From: Polytrichum commune | Lineage: Eukaryota > Streptophyta > Polytrichopsida > Polytrichales > Polytrichaceae | Assembly (NCBI GenBank): GCA_950295325.1 | Contig: OX485804.1 | Coordinates: forward strand, 30,566,001-30,630,000 | DNA length: 64,000 bases | Direction of reading: 5' to 3' | In this document: positions 1 to 10,644 of the stretch, piece by piece | Position numbering within the stretch: the stretch's first letter is position 1 | Layout: each line of letters opens with the position of its first letter | The notes under the pieces: generated by a model | Seen by the model: only the letters and a program-made list of their open reading frames with translations | Databases searched by the model: none | Told to the model about the DNA's origin: nothing | Made by a program: the position numbers and the translations under genes

Positions 1-55
1 ATAAGTTTTAATCATTATAAATTTTAAGAACACATGTGGACGCAGTTTTGGGCTC
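1..55 (-). mobile_element. Remnant of an older LTR, interrupted by the solo LTR at 56-1296
   Basis: Bases ~16-55 match the terminal segment of this LTR family (compare 54713-54743), including an ACATGTG..GGGCTC block. The sequence is cut by the next copy and resumes for three bases (ACA, 1302-1304), completing GGGCTCACA. In the inferred sense direction (minus) this is the first few dozen bases of an LTR whose remainder lies left of the window. The younger copy therefore landed three bases inside the older copy's edge. Confidence 0.75.
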
Positions 56-211
56 TGTGAGGTCAAACCACCCACCCTTATGCGTCCTAGTCCGGGTGAG
101 GGCATGGGGATCACATTCATGTTTATATAACTCCCTCTTCCCAACTTCGTAAAGATCCATTACATCTCTCATCAACTTTGGCACACCAATTTATTCCATG
201 ACATGAGTACA

Positions 212-227
212 AGCGTTGACAAACGCT
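212..227 (-). promoter_or_regulatory. Conserved LTR palindrome (copy E)
   Basis: AGCGTTGACAAACGCT: a perfect 6-bp stem with a 4-base loop. TTTATT (AATAAA in the inferred sense) lies 16 bases away at 190-195. The same module occurs in all six LTRs of the family that include this region, with covarying stem bases. It may be a poly(A)-region RNA hairpin or a palindromic binding site. Confidence 0.7.
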
Positions 228-477
228 CTTCTCTATTATCACAATCCTAACACACCCTATTGCGACCCCACAATCACTTACATCAAAATTCACCCCTTAA
301 TCCCACCATCTAATGACTCGTGGTCCCCTAACTGGCTAATGAACTAATTATTTAAATTAATATTATGTACTAACCTAATTAACTAAGCTATAATATAGTC
401 TAGTGTAAACTATTAATTCCCCCCCCCTTTCACCACTTCAGTCTTAAACCCTTAGGTAACGGCCTAGCTGCCGAATA

Positions 478-915
478 CTAGCAGCCTCCCCCGAATCCTT
501 ACCCAGCTGCTAATGTTGGCAGCCTCCTTCGAATCCTTACCCAGCTGCTAATGTTGGCAGCCTCCTCCGAATCCTTACCCAGCTGCTAATGTTGGCAGCC
601 TCCTCCGAAATCCTTACCCAGCTACTGCATCGGCTTGCTGCCTCCTCAGAATCCTTTCCCAGCTGCTAATTGCTATTAGCCTGCTCCGAAGCTACCAGTA
701 TGCTCCGAAATCCTTACCCAGCTGCCGCCTCGGCTTATTGCCTCCTCATAATCCTTTCCCAGCTGCTAATTGCTATTAGCCTGCTCCGAAGCTATGAGTA
801 TGCTCCGAAATCCTCACCCAGCTGCCGCCTCGGCTTGCTGCCTCCTCATAATCCTTTCCCAGCTGCTAATGCTGGCAGCCTCCTCCGAAATCCTTACCCA
901 GCTACTGCCTCGGCT
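478..915. repeat. Tandem repeat inside LTR copy E
   Basis: About ten imperfect units built around the phrases CAGCTGCTAATG, GCAGCCTCCTCCGAA and TCCTTACCCAGCTGC. A basic unit of ~37 bases comes first; a longer compound unit (~110-120 bases) repeats from ~620. No other LTR copy in the window carries this array. Confidence 0.9.
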
Positions 916-1304
916 TGCTGCCGAGAGAGAGAGGGAGAGAGAGAGATTCAACAAAACAAACCACAACCCTTAAACCCCTTCCATCTAAAAATAACCCCAA
1001 TCCTATCCACTAAACCCTCAACCCCTAAACCAACATGGAAAGGTCTTAATTCGAACAATTAAACCTCAAGGCCCTTCCCCTTATTTAACACACACACTCT
1101 CAACTTAATTCACCCAATCCCCTAACGCCACTAATCCTTTAATTAACCACACTAAATAAGCCTAAGGCCTAAAACATAAATCCACACCAAGCCTCACTCT
1201 TTTTAATACTTTTTGTTGCTTCAATAACGATGTCAATTGCAACTCCAAGCAAATTTTAAATATAAAACGAATATGAGCAACCATTTTGGGCTCATAGGCT
1301 CACA

Positions 1305-2265
1305 CCAGCACTACAGCCCGCCACAGGGGAAGGTACTAAAACAAAATACAAGGAACAATGCAATAACATCACTGGATCCTCTTCCCCAAAACAACACTTA
1401 AGCGGAAATTGAAAGTGACCGCAACCAACTGGCACCCGCCTACAGTTGGTGGTCAAAATGAAAAGCCCATGTTGCTTAGGAAAAGAAAATTGCATAAGCA
1501 CATCTCTCATCTCCCGCTACAACATAAAATATTTTCCTCCCTTAAATCCCTGGAATTTGTGTTTCTAAACACAATTCGCCCTTAACAATTATCTTGTTGA
1601 GTCGAATGGTGATTCCATATGCCAATTCGCTCCACCCCTCGGCAATCCCTCGACAATCTAATAAACCTATCCCAAAATAAATCCTATACATATTCCCAAA
1701 TAAATTCCAACAACAATATAATAAACCTATCTCCAATTAAATTCCAATGCCCTTATTTTCCTTCTAATAAAAAAAGAAGAATGAAAATCCCCGTTTTTGA
1801 CAAGTACCTCTATCAAGTCGTTGTGGAAGAAAAAGAAGCTAACCGCAAATTCGCCGAGATCCCACGTCCTCCGCGTGTTACCGGATGCTCCCACGAACCT
1901 TTCCCGCAATGCTCCACCTCTCTCAACAAATTGATTTTGGTACCAAACCTCCCACAACCCCCAAGGAAGTTGAGAAAATGCTCTTAATTTTTTCGCCGAA
2001 GTTTGTTATTCAAAAATCCAAGAATTGCACGTTCTTCAAAAATTTGAACACCCCCAACTTTCGTTTTTAATTAATGAAACACCCATGGAGAAGGTCTCCG
2101 TCAAGATACATATCTCTTAGATCCAAGGAATTTGTATCTCAATTTATTATATTTCTTTTTTGTATTAAAAAATACAAATAAAAATAAGATGATTGTATTT
2201 TTATTAAAAATACAAATATTAAAATATTAAAAACAATAGTCTTTTTTTAAAATAAAAAATAAAAA
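1305..2265. other. Unassigned sequence right of the nested LTRs
   Basis: This is moderately AT-rich sequence with no protein family or RNA gene I recognise. If the outer LTR ends at 1304, its target duplication should start here as CCAGC (1305-1309); the partner lies outside the window. Short frames on both strands (for example 1619-1987 plus) show no recognisable domain. Confidence 0.5.
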
Positions 2266-2267
2266 GA

Positions 2268-2580
2268 CCCCCTGCCCCCCCCCCTGCAGCAGCAGCAGCA
2301 GAGGAGGGGGGGGGGCTTAGGCTTGGGCTTAGGCAGATGGAGGGGGCTTGGGCATAGGCTTAGGGGGGAGGGGCTTAGGCGTAGGGGGGAAGGGGGAGGA
2401 AGGTGAGGAGGGGGGGGGGGGGAAGGTACAAGGGGGGAGGTACCGGGAGGAAGAGGGGGGAGCCGCGGGCCCGGGCCACCGCCGTGTGCCGCCGTGTTGT
2501 AGAGCTCCGGAGCCGTCGAGGAGCTCCGACTCCCAGAATTGGCTACTTTTTTTTTTAATTTTTTTTAATTTTTTTTTTGA
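2268..2580. repeat. G-rich low-complexity tract with CAG run
   Basis: A C-run (~2273-2284) leads into a short CAG run, then ~200 bases of G-rich sequence built on GGGGCTTAGGC-like phrases and poly-G runs, ending in T-rich sequence at 2548-2578. The frame at 2348-2584 is a glycine/glutamate translation of this tract. The many G-runs could form quadruplexes. Confidence 0.8.
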
Positions 2581-2584
2581 ATGA

Positions 2585-3314
2585 AATCACACTTGATTCA
2601 AAATCAAGAGTGTTCTTGACAAGCTCAATAATGTGAATTCAAGCTTGCAAGCGAACAAATAACACGAAATTCCGTGGAGAATTCAAATATTTCTCACCAC
2701 AATTCAAAGAGGCACCACATTGAAGACTGAGGCATCACCCTCTCGTCTCCAACACGACACAATGACTAGGGAATTACCCTCTACAACGGATAACAACAAA
2801 AACAATTACTAAAATCCTTCCTTAATTAATTATCAAACTCACTTTGAAGAATGTCATACCTTAAGCAATTCGGGCTCCCCCTACAAGTTAGCACTCACCC
2901 TCGACCGTGATTCAACCTGACTTCAACCCTAGCAATTATCAAACGACAACTTCTAACTCTAGAACATTGAATGCACAACATCTAAATTTGGAAACTCACC
3001 CCAAGGTGAGTGTCAAAGTTGAATCTTCCTAAAATTAATTATTCCTCTAAGATTTAGTGAACTAGTGGTCGCGCTATTAATGTTATGTCCTTATGCCATC
3101 CCAAGAAGGTTTAGAACATCACCTCAAGCCCCGCTCCTTCCTCAAGACAAAAATGACTAAATGAAATTACAATTCATCCCAAAGGAAAGAACTTAAACTA
3201 AACTAATCAAATAACAAAAAATCAAAACCCAATGAAAGTACTCACCTTGCACCAAGTGCTCCTTCCTCACCCTCTAGTTCATGCCTCCAAACTTCCAATA
3301 TCCTAATCCCACTT
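2585..3314 (-). mobile_element. Putative untranslated leader of an LTR retrotransposon (minus strand)
   Basis: This stretch lies directly downstream (minus strand) of the primer binding site at 3315-3334 and should be the 5' leader and start of the internal region of the element with the LTR at 3339. I see no gag open frame or other coding motif, so it is non-coding leader or strongly decayed. The boundary at 2585 is a guess, set by the G-rich tract. Confidence 0.4.
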
Positions 3315-3334
3315 CACTCCCGGCGGACGCACCA
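3315..3334 (-). other. Primer binding site complementary to tRNA-Gly(UCC)
   Basis: On the minus strand the LTR terminus (..TGACA at 3339) is followed by four bases and then TGGTGCGTCCGCCGGGAGTG. From memory, plant tRNA-Gly(UCC) ends ..CCCGGCAGACGCACCA; its complement agrees at about 18 of the first 19 positions. This placement a few bases after an LTR end is diagnostic of a 5' LTR and fixes the family's sense direction independently of the AATAAA evidence. Confidence 0.72.
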
Positions 3335-3338
3335 TTTA

Positions 3339-3780
3339 TGTCAGCTACAAACCCCCACCTTTAAGTGTCGTAATCCAGGTGGAGGCCCATGGCTCACACA
3401 CGAGCCTTCTTCTTCTTACCTCAATAATCAAGTGTTGAATGCATTCATTTATTCATTTGGACCAAGACGATGAGTGTTTAGAAACACTCACCACATCCTG
3501 ACCATCCACAATACATCATGCGCCACATGAACACCCAACACAACATTCATCCATTTAATCCAATCCCTTCACACATGTAGGGAATCCTTGCTAATTAATC
3601 TTTGTCCCTCTAATTCCTAATTCTCTGATCCCTAATCTCCTAACTTCCACTTTCTAATCCCCCCTATTAGCCACTAACCCCTACTTACTACCCCCTACCT
3701 ATATCTCCAACAATTGCTCGGTGCCAGTGCAGCTGGCTCCCTCGAAGGGACTCCCCTGTCTTCCCAGTCCCTTGGCCAAC
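3339..3780 (-). mobile_element. Partial LTR, copy F, with adjoining primer binding site
   Basis: On the plus strand it begins TGTCAGCTACAAACCCCCACC and continues with phrases parallel to the other copies (a CACCTTTAAGTGTCGTAATCC block where copy E has CACCCTTATGCGTCCTAGTCC). It carries the palindrome AGTGTTTAGAAACACT at 3473-3488, with TTTATT at 3448-3453. The sense start of the LTR (GGGCTCACA on plus) is not found; the sequence runs into the copia fragment near 3780. This is a truncated 5' LTR. Confidence 0.6.
3473..3488 (-). promoter_or_regulatory. Conserved LTR palindrome (copy F)
   Basis: AGTGTTTAGAAACACT, stem of 6. Sense-strand AATAAA is the complement of 3448-3453. The stem combination (T-A and G-C at positions 3 and 4) is unique to this copy. 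Confidence 0.68.
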
Positions 3781-4985
3781 CGGTCATCCACTGAAAGTCA
3801 TTGATTTCGTGCTCTTATTGTGTTTCTACAAATGTTCGGAACTCCTTAAACCTCTCAAACCATTTTTCTTTGGATTTCATCATGTGAACCCACACCTTCT
3901 TTGAAAATTATTAACAAAAGTAACAAATTGATTGCCCCTCCCATGGACATGTCCCTCATTGGGCCACAAATACCTGAATATACAATCTCCAAGGATGTTG
4001 TTGTTTGTCTCTCCACATCGTTGTCCCACTTCACCGCATATTGCTTACCTTCCGTGCATTTTTTGCAAACCAATGTAGAGGTGGGACAAGAAATATTATG
4101 TAAATTCATGCCCCTTAATATACTTTGGAGTGCAAAAATGTTCATCGCATTCAAATGTCCAAGTCGGCGGTGCCAAAGCTCCATTGAACCACCTCTCCCA
4201 TGTGAATGTACGAAGTTGGCCGCTTCTGCTCTGCATACCTCCGTAAAGGTCATTTGGTATAAATTCCTTTCACGTCGAGCTATTGCAACCATGTCGCCAT
4301 TCGCACCTCCTACAATGCATTTGTTTATGCGAAATTATACCCTCAACCCTTTTGATAAAAGTTTGTTCACCGAAAGCAAGTTTGCTTGCAACTTGGGCAC
4401 ATGAAGCACATTCATGATACGAATTTACTCATTTTGCTTTTTGTTTCAATTCCCATGACAGTGGACTCCATTTTGATGACTTCGGCCACCCTTTCACCAT
4501 CCAAACAGACGTTGCATGGAGAAATTACCTTGTATGTATCAAATGCCGCCTTATACGAAGTCATATGCTTTGTGGCTCCCGAATTCATTATCCATTGCAA
4601 ACGCTCCTCAAATGTGCTCTGATACCTCCAAATACGCGAGCTATTTCACAAGCGTTTTGACCTTGTTTACGTGGTCCAACAAGTCATCACTCCTTTGCAT
4701 TTTGTACATGAAGAATTTGCGAAGAACGTAGAGATATTGGAATTTTTTGTCATATGAATATTGCAAAGAGTCCCCCACGCTTCCGTTGGTCTTTTGCAAC
4801 TCTTGATGTGTATAAGTTGGTTGTCCACCAAGTTGAGGTTGATGATGGACATGGTCTTCTTGATGCGCCTATAGTACTCCTTCAACATTTTGGAATCCGC
4901 ATTAGAAGGTGGAATTTTTTCGTATATGTCCACAATGTCCTAAAGGTCCATGGAAGCCAAGACTATGTCCATTTTAACTTCAAAA
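3780..4985 (-). pseudogene. Decayed Ty1/copia gag-protease-integrase fragment
   Basis: Read on the minus strand from ~4985 down, three parts follow in copia order. First is a gag (UBN2-like) segment with PPSNADSKMLKEYYRRIKK and LVDNQLIHIKSCK. Next is an aspartic-protease segment reading IMNSGATKHMTS, in which the family D-S-G-A motif has become N-S-G-A. Then comes a gag-pre-integrase segment with LHVPKLQANLLSV and ELWHRRLGHLN, plus a CKKC pair. Integrase begins with LEIVYSGICGPM, where copia elements normally have H-S-D-V-C-G-P-M, so the first catalytic Asp is lost as well. The frame is broken by several stops and shifts. The gag zinc knuckle and spacer before the protease are missing, and integrase stops at ~3780 before reverse transcriptase. 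Gag would assemble the particle; protease and integrase would process and insert the element. This copy can do neither. Frames on the opposite strand at 3901-4731 are shadows. Confidence 0.9.
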
Positions 4986-5089
4986 AGCTAAATTATTCCC
5001 CATGAAACTTGTCCATGATTCTAGTTCCTTTACTATTGAGACATGCCATTTTATGCTCAAGAATGGTTGTATGCTCAAAATTCTTAAAT

Positions 5090-6500
5090 CAAATCTTTAA
5101 GACCTAAAATGCACCCCTAATATACCCAACTTATGCCCTTGCTCAACGAAGGTATTTATTCTCAAATGAAATATTTTAGTCATTTTATGCCTTGATTTGT
5201 TCAAGTTTCATCTTCTTCTTGTCAAAATACACTCTTGTACATCAACGCCTTAGCTTTATCCCTTAAAACACTCAAGTATGCTCCCTTTGAGCTTAAATGA
5301 CTCGCTTATCCTCCATATATTATTTTCAACACTGAAATTACTCAAAACACTCAAGTATCCTCTTATTGAGCTCAAATTACTATCCTCTCTATCGAGTAAG
5401 CATTTCAACACTCACATGGCCCAAGTCAAATCATTTCAAACTCCATATACGCTCAATGCCCTCAAAGAAACCCTCAAATATTCGAGTCAAATTCAAATAA
5501 ACGCCTCATACTCTAAATGTATCATTTAAATCTCCAATGAATCCTCTTGCCTTGAAATTATGTGTTTCCATTCAAATCCACTAAAACCAATCCATTTCAG
5601 TTCAAAAATGTTTTCATGGTGTCAAATGGGCTTTTGGACTCTCAAATCATTCAACTAAAATCTAGGTCAACACAAATAAGAGTTTTTGCTCTCAAACATG
5701 CCCTAGAACTATCAAATCACTCAAGTTAGGTCTTCTTCACCTCAAATGACTTTGCTTCGTCTCCAAAGTGGCAAAAGACACTATACTCATTCAAGTTAGA
5801 TCTCTCACACCTCAATAGAAGTTCTAAGACATTGAAATTACTCAAACAATATCTCTTTCAACTCAAATGTGCCTTAAATTTTGAAATACCTCAAGCCAAA
5901 TGTTCTACACCTTGAAAGAAGTATCGAGACACTCAAATCATTGAAATAATATTTTCTTCACTCCAAATGTGTCTTACACTATCAAGTAACTCAAGTAAGA
6001 TCTTCTACACATCAAGAGAAGTTATGAGACACACAAATCTTTGAAATAAGATTATCTACATTCTCAAATAACTTAAGTCATGTCTTCTACACCTCTAGAA
6101 AAGTCTTGAGGCTCTTATAACTTCTTGAACGGTTTCAAACAAGTCTTTCAACACTCAAACCTCATAAATAAACCTCAAACCACTAAAAAGAATCAAATCA
6201 AATACTTTTGAAATATAAACACCTCAAAAACTCTCAAATTATCTTTTCAACACTCAAATCTCACAAGTTGGATCATCTTGGACTCTAAACATCACAAATG
6301 CTTTCAAATAAGCCTCTCAACCCTCAAGGCTTATAAATCAGATGCCCTTGGAGTCTAAACACCTCCAAACCTCTTAAATAAACTTCTCAACACCCAAAAC
6401 ATTAAAGTCACATGTTTTTGAAGTCTAAACACCTCCAAACCTCTCAAATAAGCTTCCCCCGCACTGAAAACACTCAAGTCAACACTCTTTGAATCAAACA
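5090..6500. repeat. Degenerate tandem array (CTCAAA-rich)
   Basis: The region is dominated by CTCAAA, ACTCAAG and CTTCTACACCTCAA phrases. Between ~5700 and 6090 the phrase YTTCTACACCTCAA..GAAGT recurs at about 80-105 base spacing. From ~6230 to 6470 a better-kept unit of ~71 bases (AAATAAGCTTCTCAACACTC ... GAGTCTAAACACCTCCAAAC) repeats at least three times. Long frames here, such as 5278-5529 plus, are repeat translations. It looks like an old satellite or a variable LTR/UTR repeat. Confidence 0.75.
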
Positions 6501-8390
6501 AACATTCAAGCAAAAACAAAACACAAAACAACACTTACAACAACCAAATGCACCATCTCAAATGCTCCGAAGCTTCAATGCGCCAACTCCTCGAGATTTA
6601 CTCTGTAACCTCAAAACACTCAAATCTCTAGGCACTTCATTTGCATGCGTGGGCGCATAACCTATTAGAACTCAATAAGATTAGAGATGAGATTGCACAA
6701 GTAAAATCACATACACAAAGGCATATGAACAATGCTTGGAATGAGATGGTCATCCTCACCCCTTGCATTGTCCTTTATTGCTCATTTTCAACTTGGTTTT
6801 CACAAATAACAAGGGATGACTCTTCTCCCACTACGGACCAGCCTTGTAGGCTTATTATTATTAATGGGTTTCTTCACTCCTTCCTTGCTCCATTAACTAG
6901 TTTACCGTTTAGTCACACCTACGCCTTGCAAAGACCATGGGTGGGCCCCTTTGCTATTGCAACTTGCAATTAATTGCTATTTGAGGAGCCTAAAAAACAT
7001 TCTCTCATCTTTATATTTTTCTATGAGCATAGCAATGAATGACCTTGGTATCTTACTTGATTGCGCAATGATTATTAATTTATAGTTTTTTTCCTTAGAT
7101 ACTTTTGCTATGCGTAAAAGTTTAGTTGTAATAAATAAATGATTTGTGATCCCGTATATATTTATGAAAATGGAATGGGTTTATTTTTTTCTATATAAAA
7201 TAAAGTTGTTGCCTCCAACATTGTATATTTGACATGTCATCGTAGGCGTGTGTTAGCAATGGACTATTGTATTGCTTGTACTCAATGTGGTAATTTATTT
7301 CTAACTCTTTTGATAAGTTGCATTTTTTTGTTACACGAGGCCTATATGATACTACTTCTATGTTCATTTAGTGATACATGTGGGCAGAGAAAAAGGCCAA
7401 ATTAACAAGGGATGTACGGGTTGACACCGAATCAAGGCAGAATTCAATAAGTGGTGAGCATGAATTTTTGGATAGAAAGTAGGAAATAAAGGAATTGAGT
7501 GGGAGCACAAGCCAGAAGAGAGCCCATGGAGTTGGAGGGAAAATTTGAGAAGGGGGGGGGAGGAGGATTTTTGCAATTGAATATGTGAAGGACAATTGGG
7601 AAGTTGCAACAATATGTATAAATAGGACCGAAGTTGGCAGCTTCGCCACATGAATAAGTTTATGTGGAGAAACACCAAGCAAAAGTATTAGCAGAGATAG
7701 AGAGTTGGAAAAAATGACATAAAACCATGCAATAATGGATTCCTCAAAGCACGCATGCTTTCTCTTGGAGTGGGGTCTTTGCTAGGTGACAATTTAGTTG
7801 AAGGGGTCATCAAAGAGGGTCTTGAGTTGGACATGGAATCATGAATACAACCAAGTGAATGAAGAGTTGCTTGAGTCTAACAATGACAACGAATTGAAGA
7901 AGATGCAACATCCATGGCTCAAACTTGAAGAGAAAGGCAAAATTTGGGGCCACTGTAGCATCCTTAGAGTTTGGACCCAGAAGAGGTGCCAAAGTGTGGT
8001 AGTTTGTGGACAAATATGGTGGCGGAAATGCAGAAGTTTTCAAACCTCTGCTAGCACTACAATAAAGCCTCCTTTGTTGATAGGAGGAGGTGCACACAAA
8101 TTTGTGATGGCAAAAATATATTCACGGCAAGGGCATAATTGAAGTGTTTGGTGGTCGAGCTAAAGTGGGGCGACATAAAGAGATTTAGATAAGCAATCAA
8201 GGAAATAAAAGAAACTTGGTTTTATGCAATGAGGAAAGCCCATGTGGGAAAATTTATAGGTCGGAATCATAGTCTCCATACAGAGAATAGTGGGTGCACT
8301 CGGATGTTGAAGGACGGCCATGCACAACTTGCACAGGGGGACCAATGAAACCCATCTTTCTTTTAGCAGTGGTTCCAAGTATTGATATTT
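6500..8390. other. AT-rich sequence with no recognised gene
   Basis: No domain or RNA gene was recognised. The purine-rich stretch at 7380-7690 makes overlapping minus-strand frames (7364-7678, 7368-7682) with no family signature. The plus frame 7798-8142 (114 residues, from ATG at 7798) has some basic and acidic residues but nothing I recognise. A G-run sits at ~7551-7561. Confidence 0.4.
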
Positions 8391-8394
8391 TAGT

Positions 8395-8525
8395 GAATAA
8401 TGCCAAGTGCTAAGATGAATAATGATTTTTAGATATTTTTGGTGGCACTAATTCATAGTGTAAAGGAATTTAGCATTACATTCATTAATTTCCCACCCTC
8501 ACTAATTGGTATGTGTAGTGTAGTA
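8395..8525 (-). mobile_element. Partial CACTA-type MITE (one terminus)
   Basis: The right edge reads CACCCTCACTAATTGG..GTGTAGTGTAGT, matching the complement of the element at 30404-30704 over ~130 bases. Only one terminal half is visible, so the copy is truncated. Confidence 0.55.
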
Positions 8526-9379
8526 AGAAGTTACCCCAAGGGGGATGTGGTCTAGGAAGCAAATAAAATGACCTATTGTTCATCGTTTTTAGATTAGAAT
8601 AAGGTAATTAGTGGGGGGGAAAATAAATATTCACGGTATCAGATGTTGAAATTTGAGCAGCAATGGAAAGAAAGGTACACCACCTAGTCATGTGTGCTTG
8701 TGTAGTATGTAATGCAGTTATTGGGTAAAGGGGTTACTCAGTTAATCACTACGCATATTTAATACATATAATTACTTCACACACTTATCGTATATAGTTG
8801 TTGTACATATATAATTCACAATTACTACATAAAGTTATTGTATGTTTTGTAAATTTTGTAGGTGGCATGTGTATTTTGTTTTTTTCCATGATTATATAGA
8901 TTGTTTATAGGTTTTCAATTCTTTGGATTTTTTAAGAATTTATTTCAATTTATTTAACCTTCCTAAAAGGTTGATTACTCAAAATAGTTTTGGAAAAATC
9001 TTTAGGTTGTATATGAATTTATTATTTTTTGAAAATAATGTTGTAGACTATTTATAGGTTTTCAAATCTATGGAAGTTTTTTTGAAATTTATTCAAGCTA
9101 TCTGACTACCCTAAAAGGCTCATTTATTTAAATACTTTACGAATTTATGTTGGTTGCATACGAATTTTGTATTTTTGAACAAAAATTATAGACTCTTTAG
9201 CCTTTACCAAACATATCTATTGAAGATTTTCTAAGCTATCTGACATGCCTAAAATTTTGTGTTAAACTTTTAGATCTCATTATTATCTTAAACTTTGTAG
9301 ATCTGCCATGATCACGGGGCCAAATGACAAGGAGCTTACAAAGCTACCATATATGTGCATGAGTGCATAAATCTTTTAA

Positions 9380-9535
9380 TAACTAGGATAGTGGGTTCAA
9401 ACACACACTTGGAATTGACACCATGATTCTTTGGTGTAAAAGTGAGCATTTAACAAATAGCTATGTCGACACAAAGGACCATTGCGACAAATGCAAATGT
9501 GTGGTAGTACCCGCAATCCTAGTAGTGCGAGAACC
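9380..9535. repeat. Dispersed repeat with internal inverted symmetry (pair of 19880-19985)
   Basis: Shares phrases with 19880-19985 (GTAAAAGTGA, ACACAAAG, CCCACAATCCTAGTA-like). In this copy the left edge (ACTAGGATAGTGGGTTCAAAC) and the right edge (TACCCGCAATCCTAGTA) are inverted relatives, making a loose foldback. The GTGGGTTCAAAC core resembles a pol III B box, so a SINE origin is possible. Confidence 0.45.
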
Positions 9536-9879
9536 GCATTGGATGCTTTTTGCATCATAAACAAGTAGCATTCGAGGAAAACTTTGAGGGAAACCTCTTG
9601 ATATGCGTGTGTGTCGGTCTTAAAAATCGTGTTTCGAATCTCAAGACCATGCCAGCTCTCACAATGATTGCAAAAGACACAGACTGATCTGAATGTTGGA
9701 TGCTTACTCCCATTGCGGAAAGGAGCATCAGCCATTATGTTAATCGTGGCATTATTCCTGCGTGCACTAGCTCCAATAGTGCACAGAACCGGTCAAAAAA
9801 AACTTCTTAATTATTATCTTCTGTCGACGTTGAGGCTTCGAAGTCATCGAAGAGTGCATTTATATACTGCACATGAATC

Positions 9880-10640
9880 GACCTAATTTGTTCCATTTCC
9901 AAGGGTAGCATCCGAGTGCTCGTTGATACTCATGCGGAGTGATTAACACCGGAGGCGCCAGGACAGGAACGATCAGTCCATGTCTACACATAGTTTGAAA
10001 CCTTGCCGTGCACGCACCCTTGCGGCTCTGTATCGATCAAACGTGACTCAAGGTTCTAACATGTCATGACGGCATGACCTTTACTCCTCACCTCTGACAC
10101 GATTGTAACTCACTGCATAACTCCTTACCTGAAAGGCTTTGTGTGTAAGTTAAGCTGAGTCCAGAGTTCTTCCAAAACAACTATGTTTGCAGAAAGCTCA
10201 AGGACGTGTCAACGTGCTCAAGACTATGGGCCAGAGCAACAGCCATCTGCCGAGGAGCAGGCCGCGGAGTACAACAGTTGAACAGTCCCTCCTGTAACCT
10301 CGTCATCAACCACCGGCACTCCAAGGACTAATTGATTCTTTATACAAGGTTCATCGGCGCACCCTCTCAGCGAAAGAGGGAAACACTCAAATAGGTTTCG
10401 AATACAAAAGAGAAGCACGCCAAGCTTGCTTGATTCCTTGCAAACGAGAGGCGTGCTGATGAACGCCAGCGATGGGCCCTTACAAGTTACCACTATTATT
10501 ACCAAGGTAAAGGGGGTCTACACCGTTTTGTCTAAGGGCCACTTCACACACGAGACTGAGAGCCCGTGACCAATATAAACTTCAAGCCCTCTCATTGGTG
10601 GAAAAGGCGGAGCTGGTCCAAGTTCGCTACGCACTGTAGT
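9880..10640. other. CpG-retaining, GC-richer island
   Basis: Base composition changes sharply: many CpG dinucleotides against a CpG-poor background. In methylated plant transposon DNA CpG decays, so this stretch is either young or was not methylated. It contains a 93-residue minus-strand frame at 10224-10505 (Cys-rich, ending ACSSADGCCSGP) in no family I recognise. It may be a gene remnant or recently arrived DNA. Confidence 0.35.
10224..10505 (-). CDS. Hypothetical open frame in CpG-retaining island
   Basis: 93 residues from an ATG at 10505. It has a hydrophobic start (MVIIVVTC), about ten cysteines including CADEPCIKN, and an acidic VVDDEVTGG stretch. I recognise no domain. In its favour is the unusual local CpG content. 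Against it are the lack of a detectable neighbouring exon, promoter or family match. It could be a chance frame. Confidence 0.15.
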   Translation of the reverse strand: MVIIVVTCKGPSLAFISTPLVCKESSKLGVLLFCIRNLFECFPLSLRGCADEPCIKNQLVLGVPVVDDEVTGGTVQLLYSAACSSADGCCSGP

Positions 10641-10644
10641 TATT

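Larger units (their letters stand above)
56..1296 (-). mobile_element. Solo LTR, copy E (1241 bp)
   Basis: On the plus strand it starts TGTGAGGTCAAACC and ends TTTTGGGCTCATA. It is flanked by the perfect 5-bp duplication GGCTC (51-55 and 1297-1301). No internal retrotransposon region or second LTR is attached, so this is a solo LTR left by LTR-LTR recombination. Sense is inferred as minus, because AATAAA (complement of TTTATT, 190-195) then follows the conserved palindrome at 212-227. A GA/CT tract at 921-946 and a tandem array at 478-915 fill the middle. Open frames at 670-1062 and 770-973 are tandem-repeat translations, not genes. Confidence 0.92.

Noticed and set aside
56-1296. The inverted TGTGAGGCC..GGGCTCACA ends taken as a DNA transposon
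   Set aside because: Perfect 5-bp duplications, short TG..CA-type termini, a primer binding site next to copy F and an AATAAA signal fit an LTR far better.
2348-2584. Glycine-rich protein
   Set aside because: Translation of a poly-G low-complexity tract.
3901-4731. Plus-strand genes at 3901-4404, 4386-4622 and 4516-4731
   Set aside because: They are antisense shadows of the minus-strand copia remnant.
7364-7682. Two overlapping ~104-residue minus-strand frames
   Set aside because: They are complements of one purine-rich stretch, overlap in different frames and have no domain.
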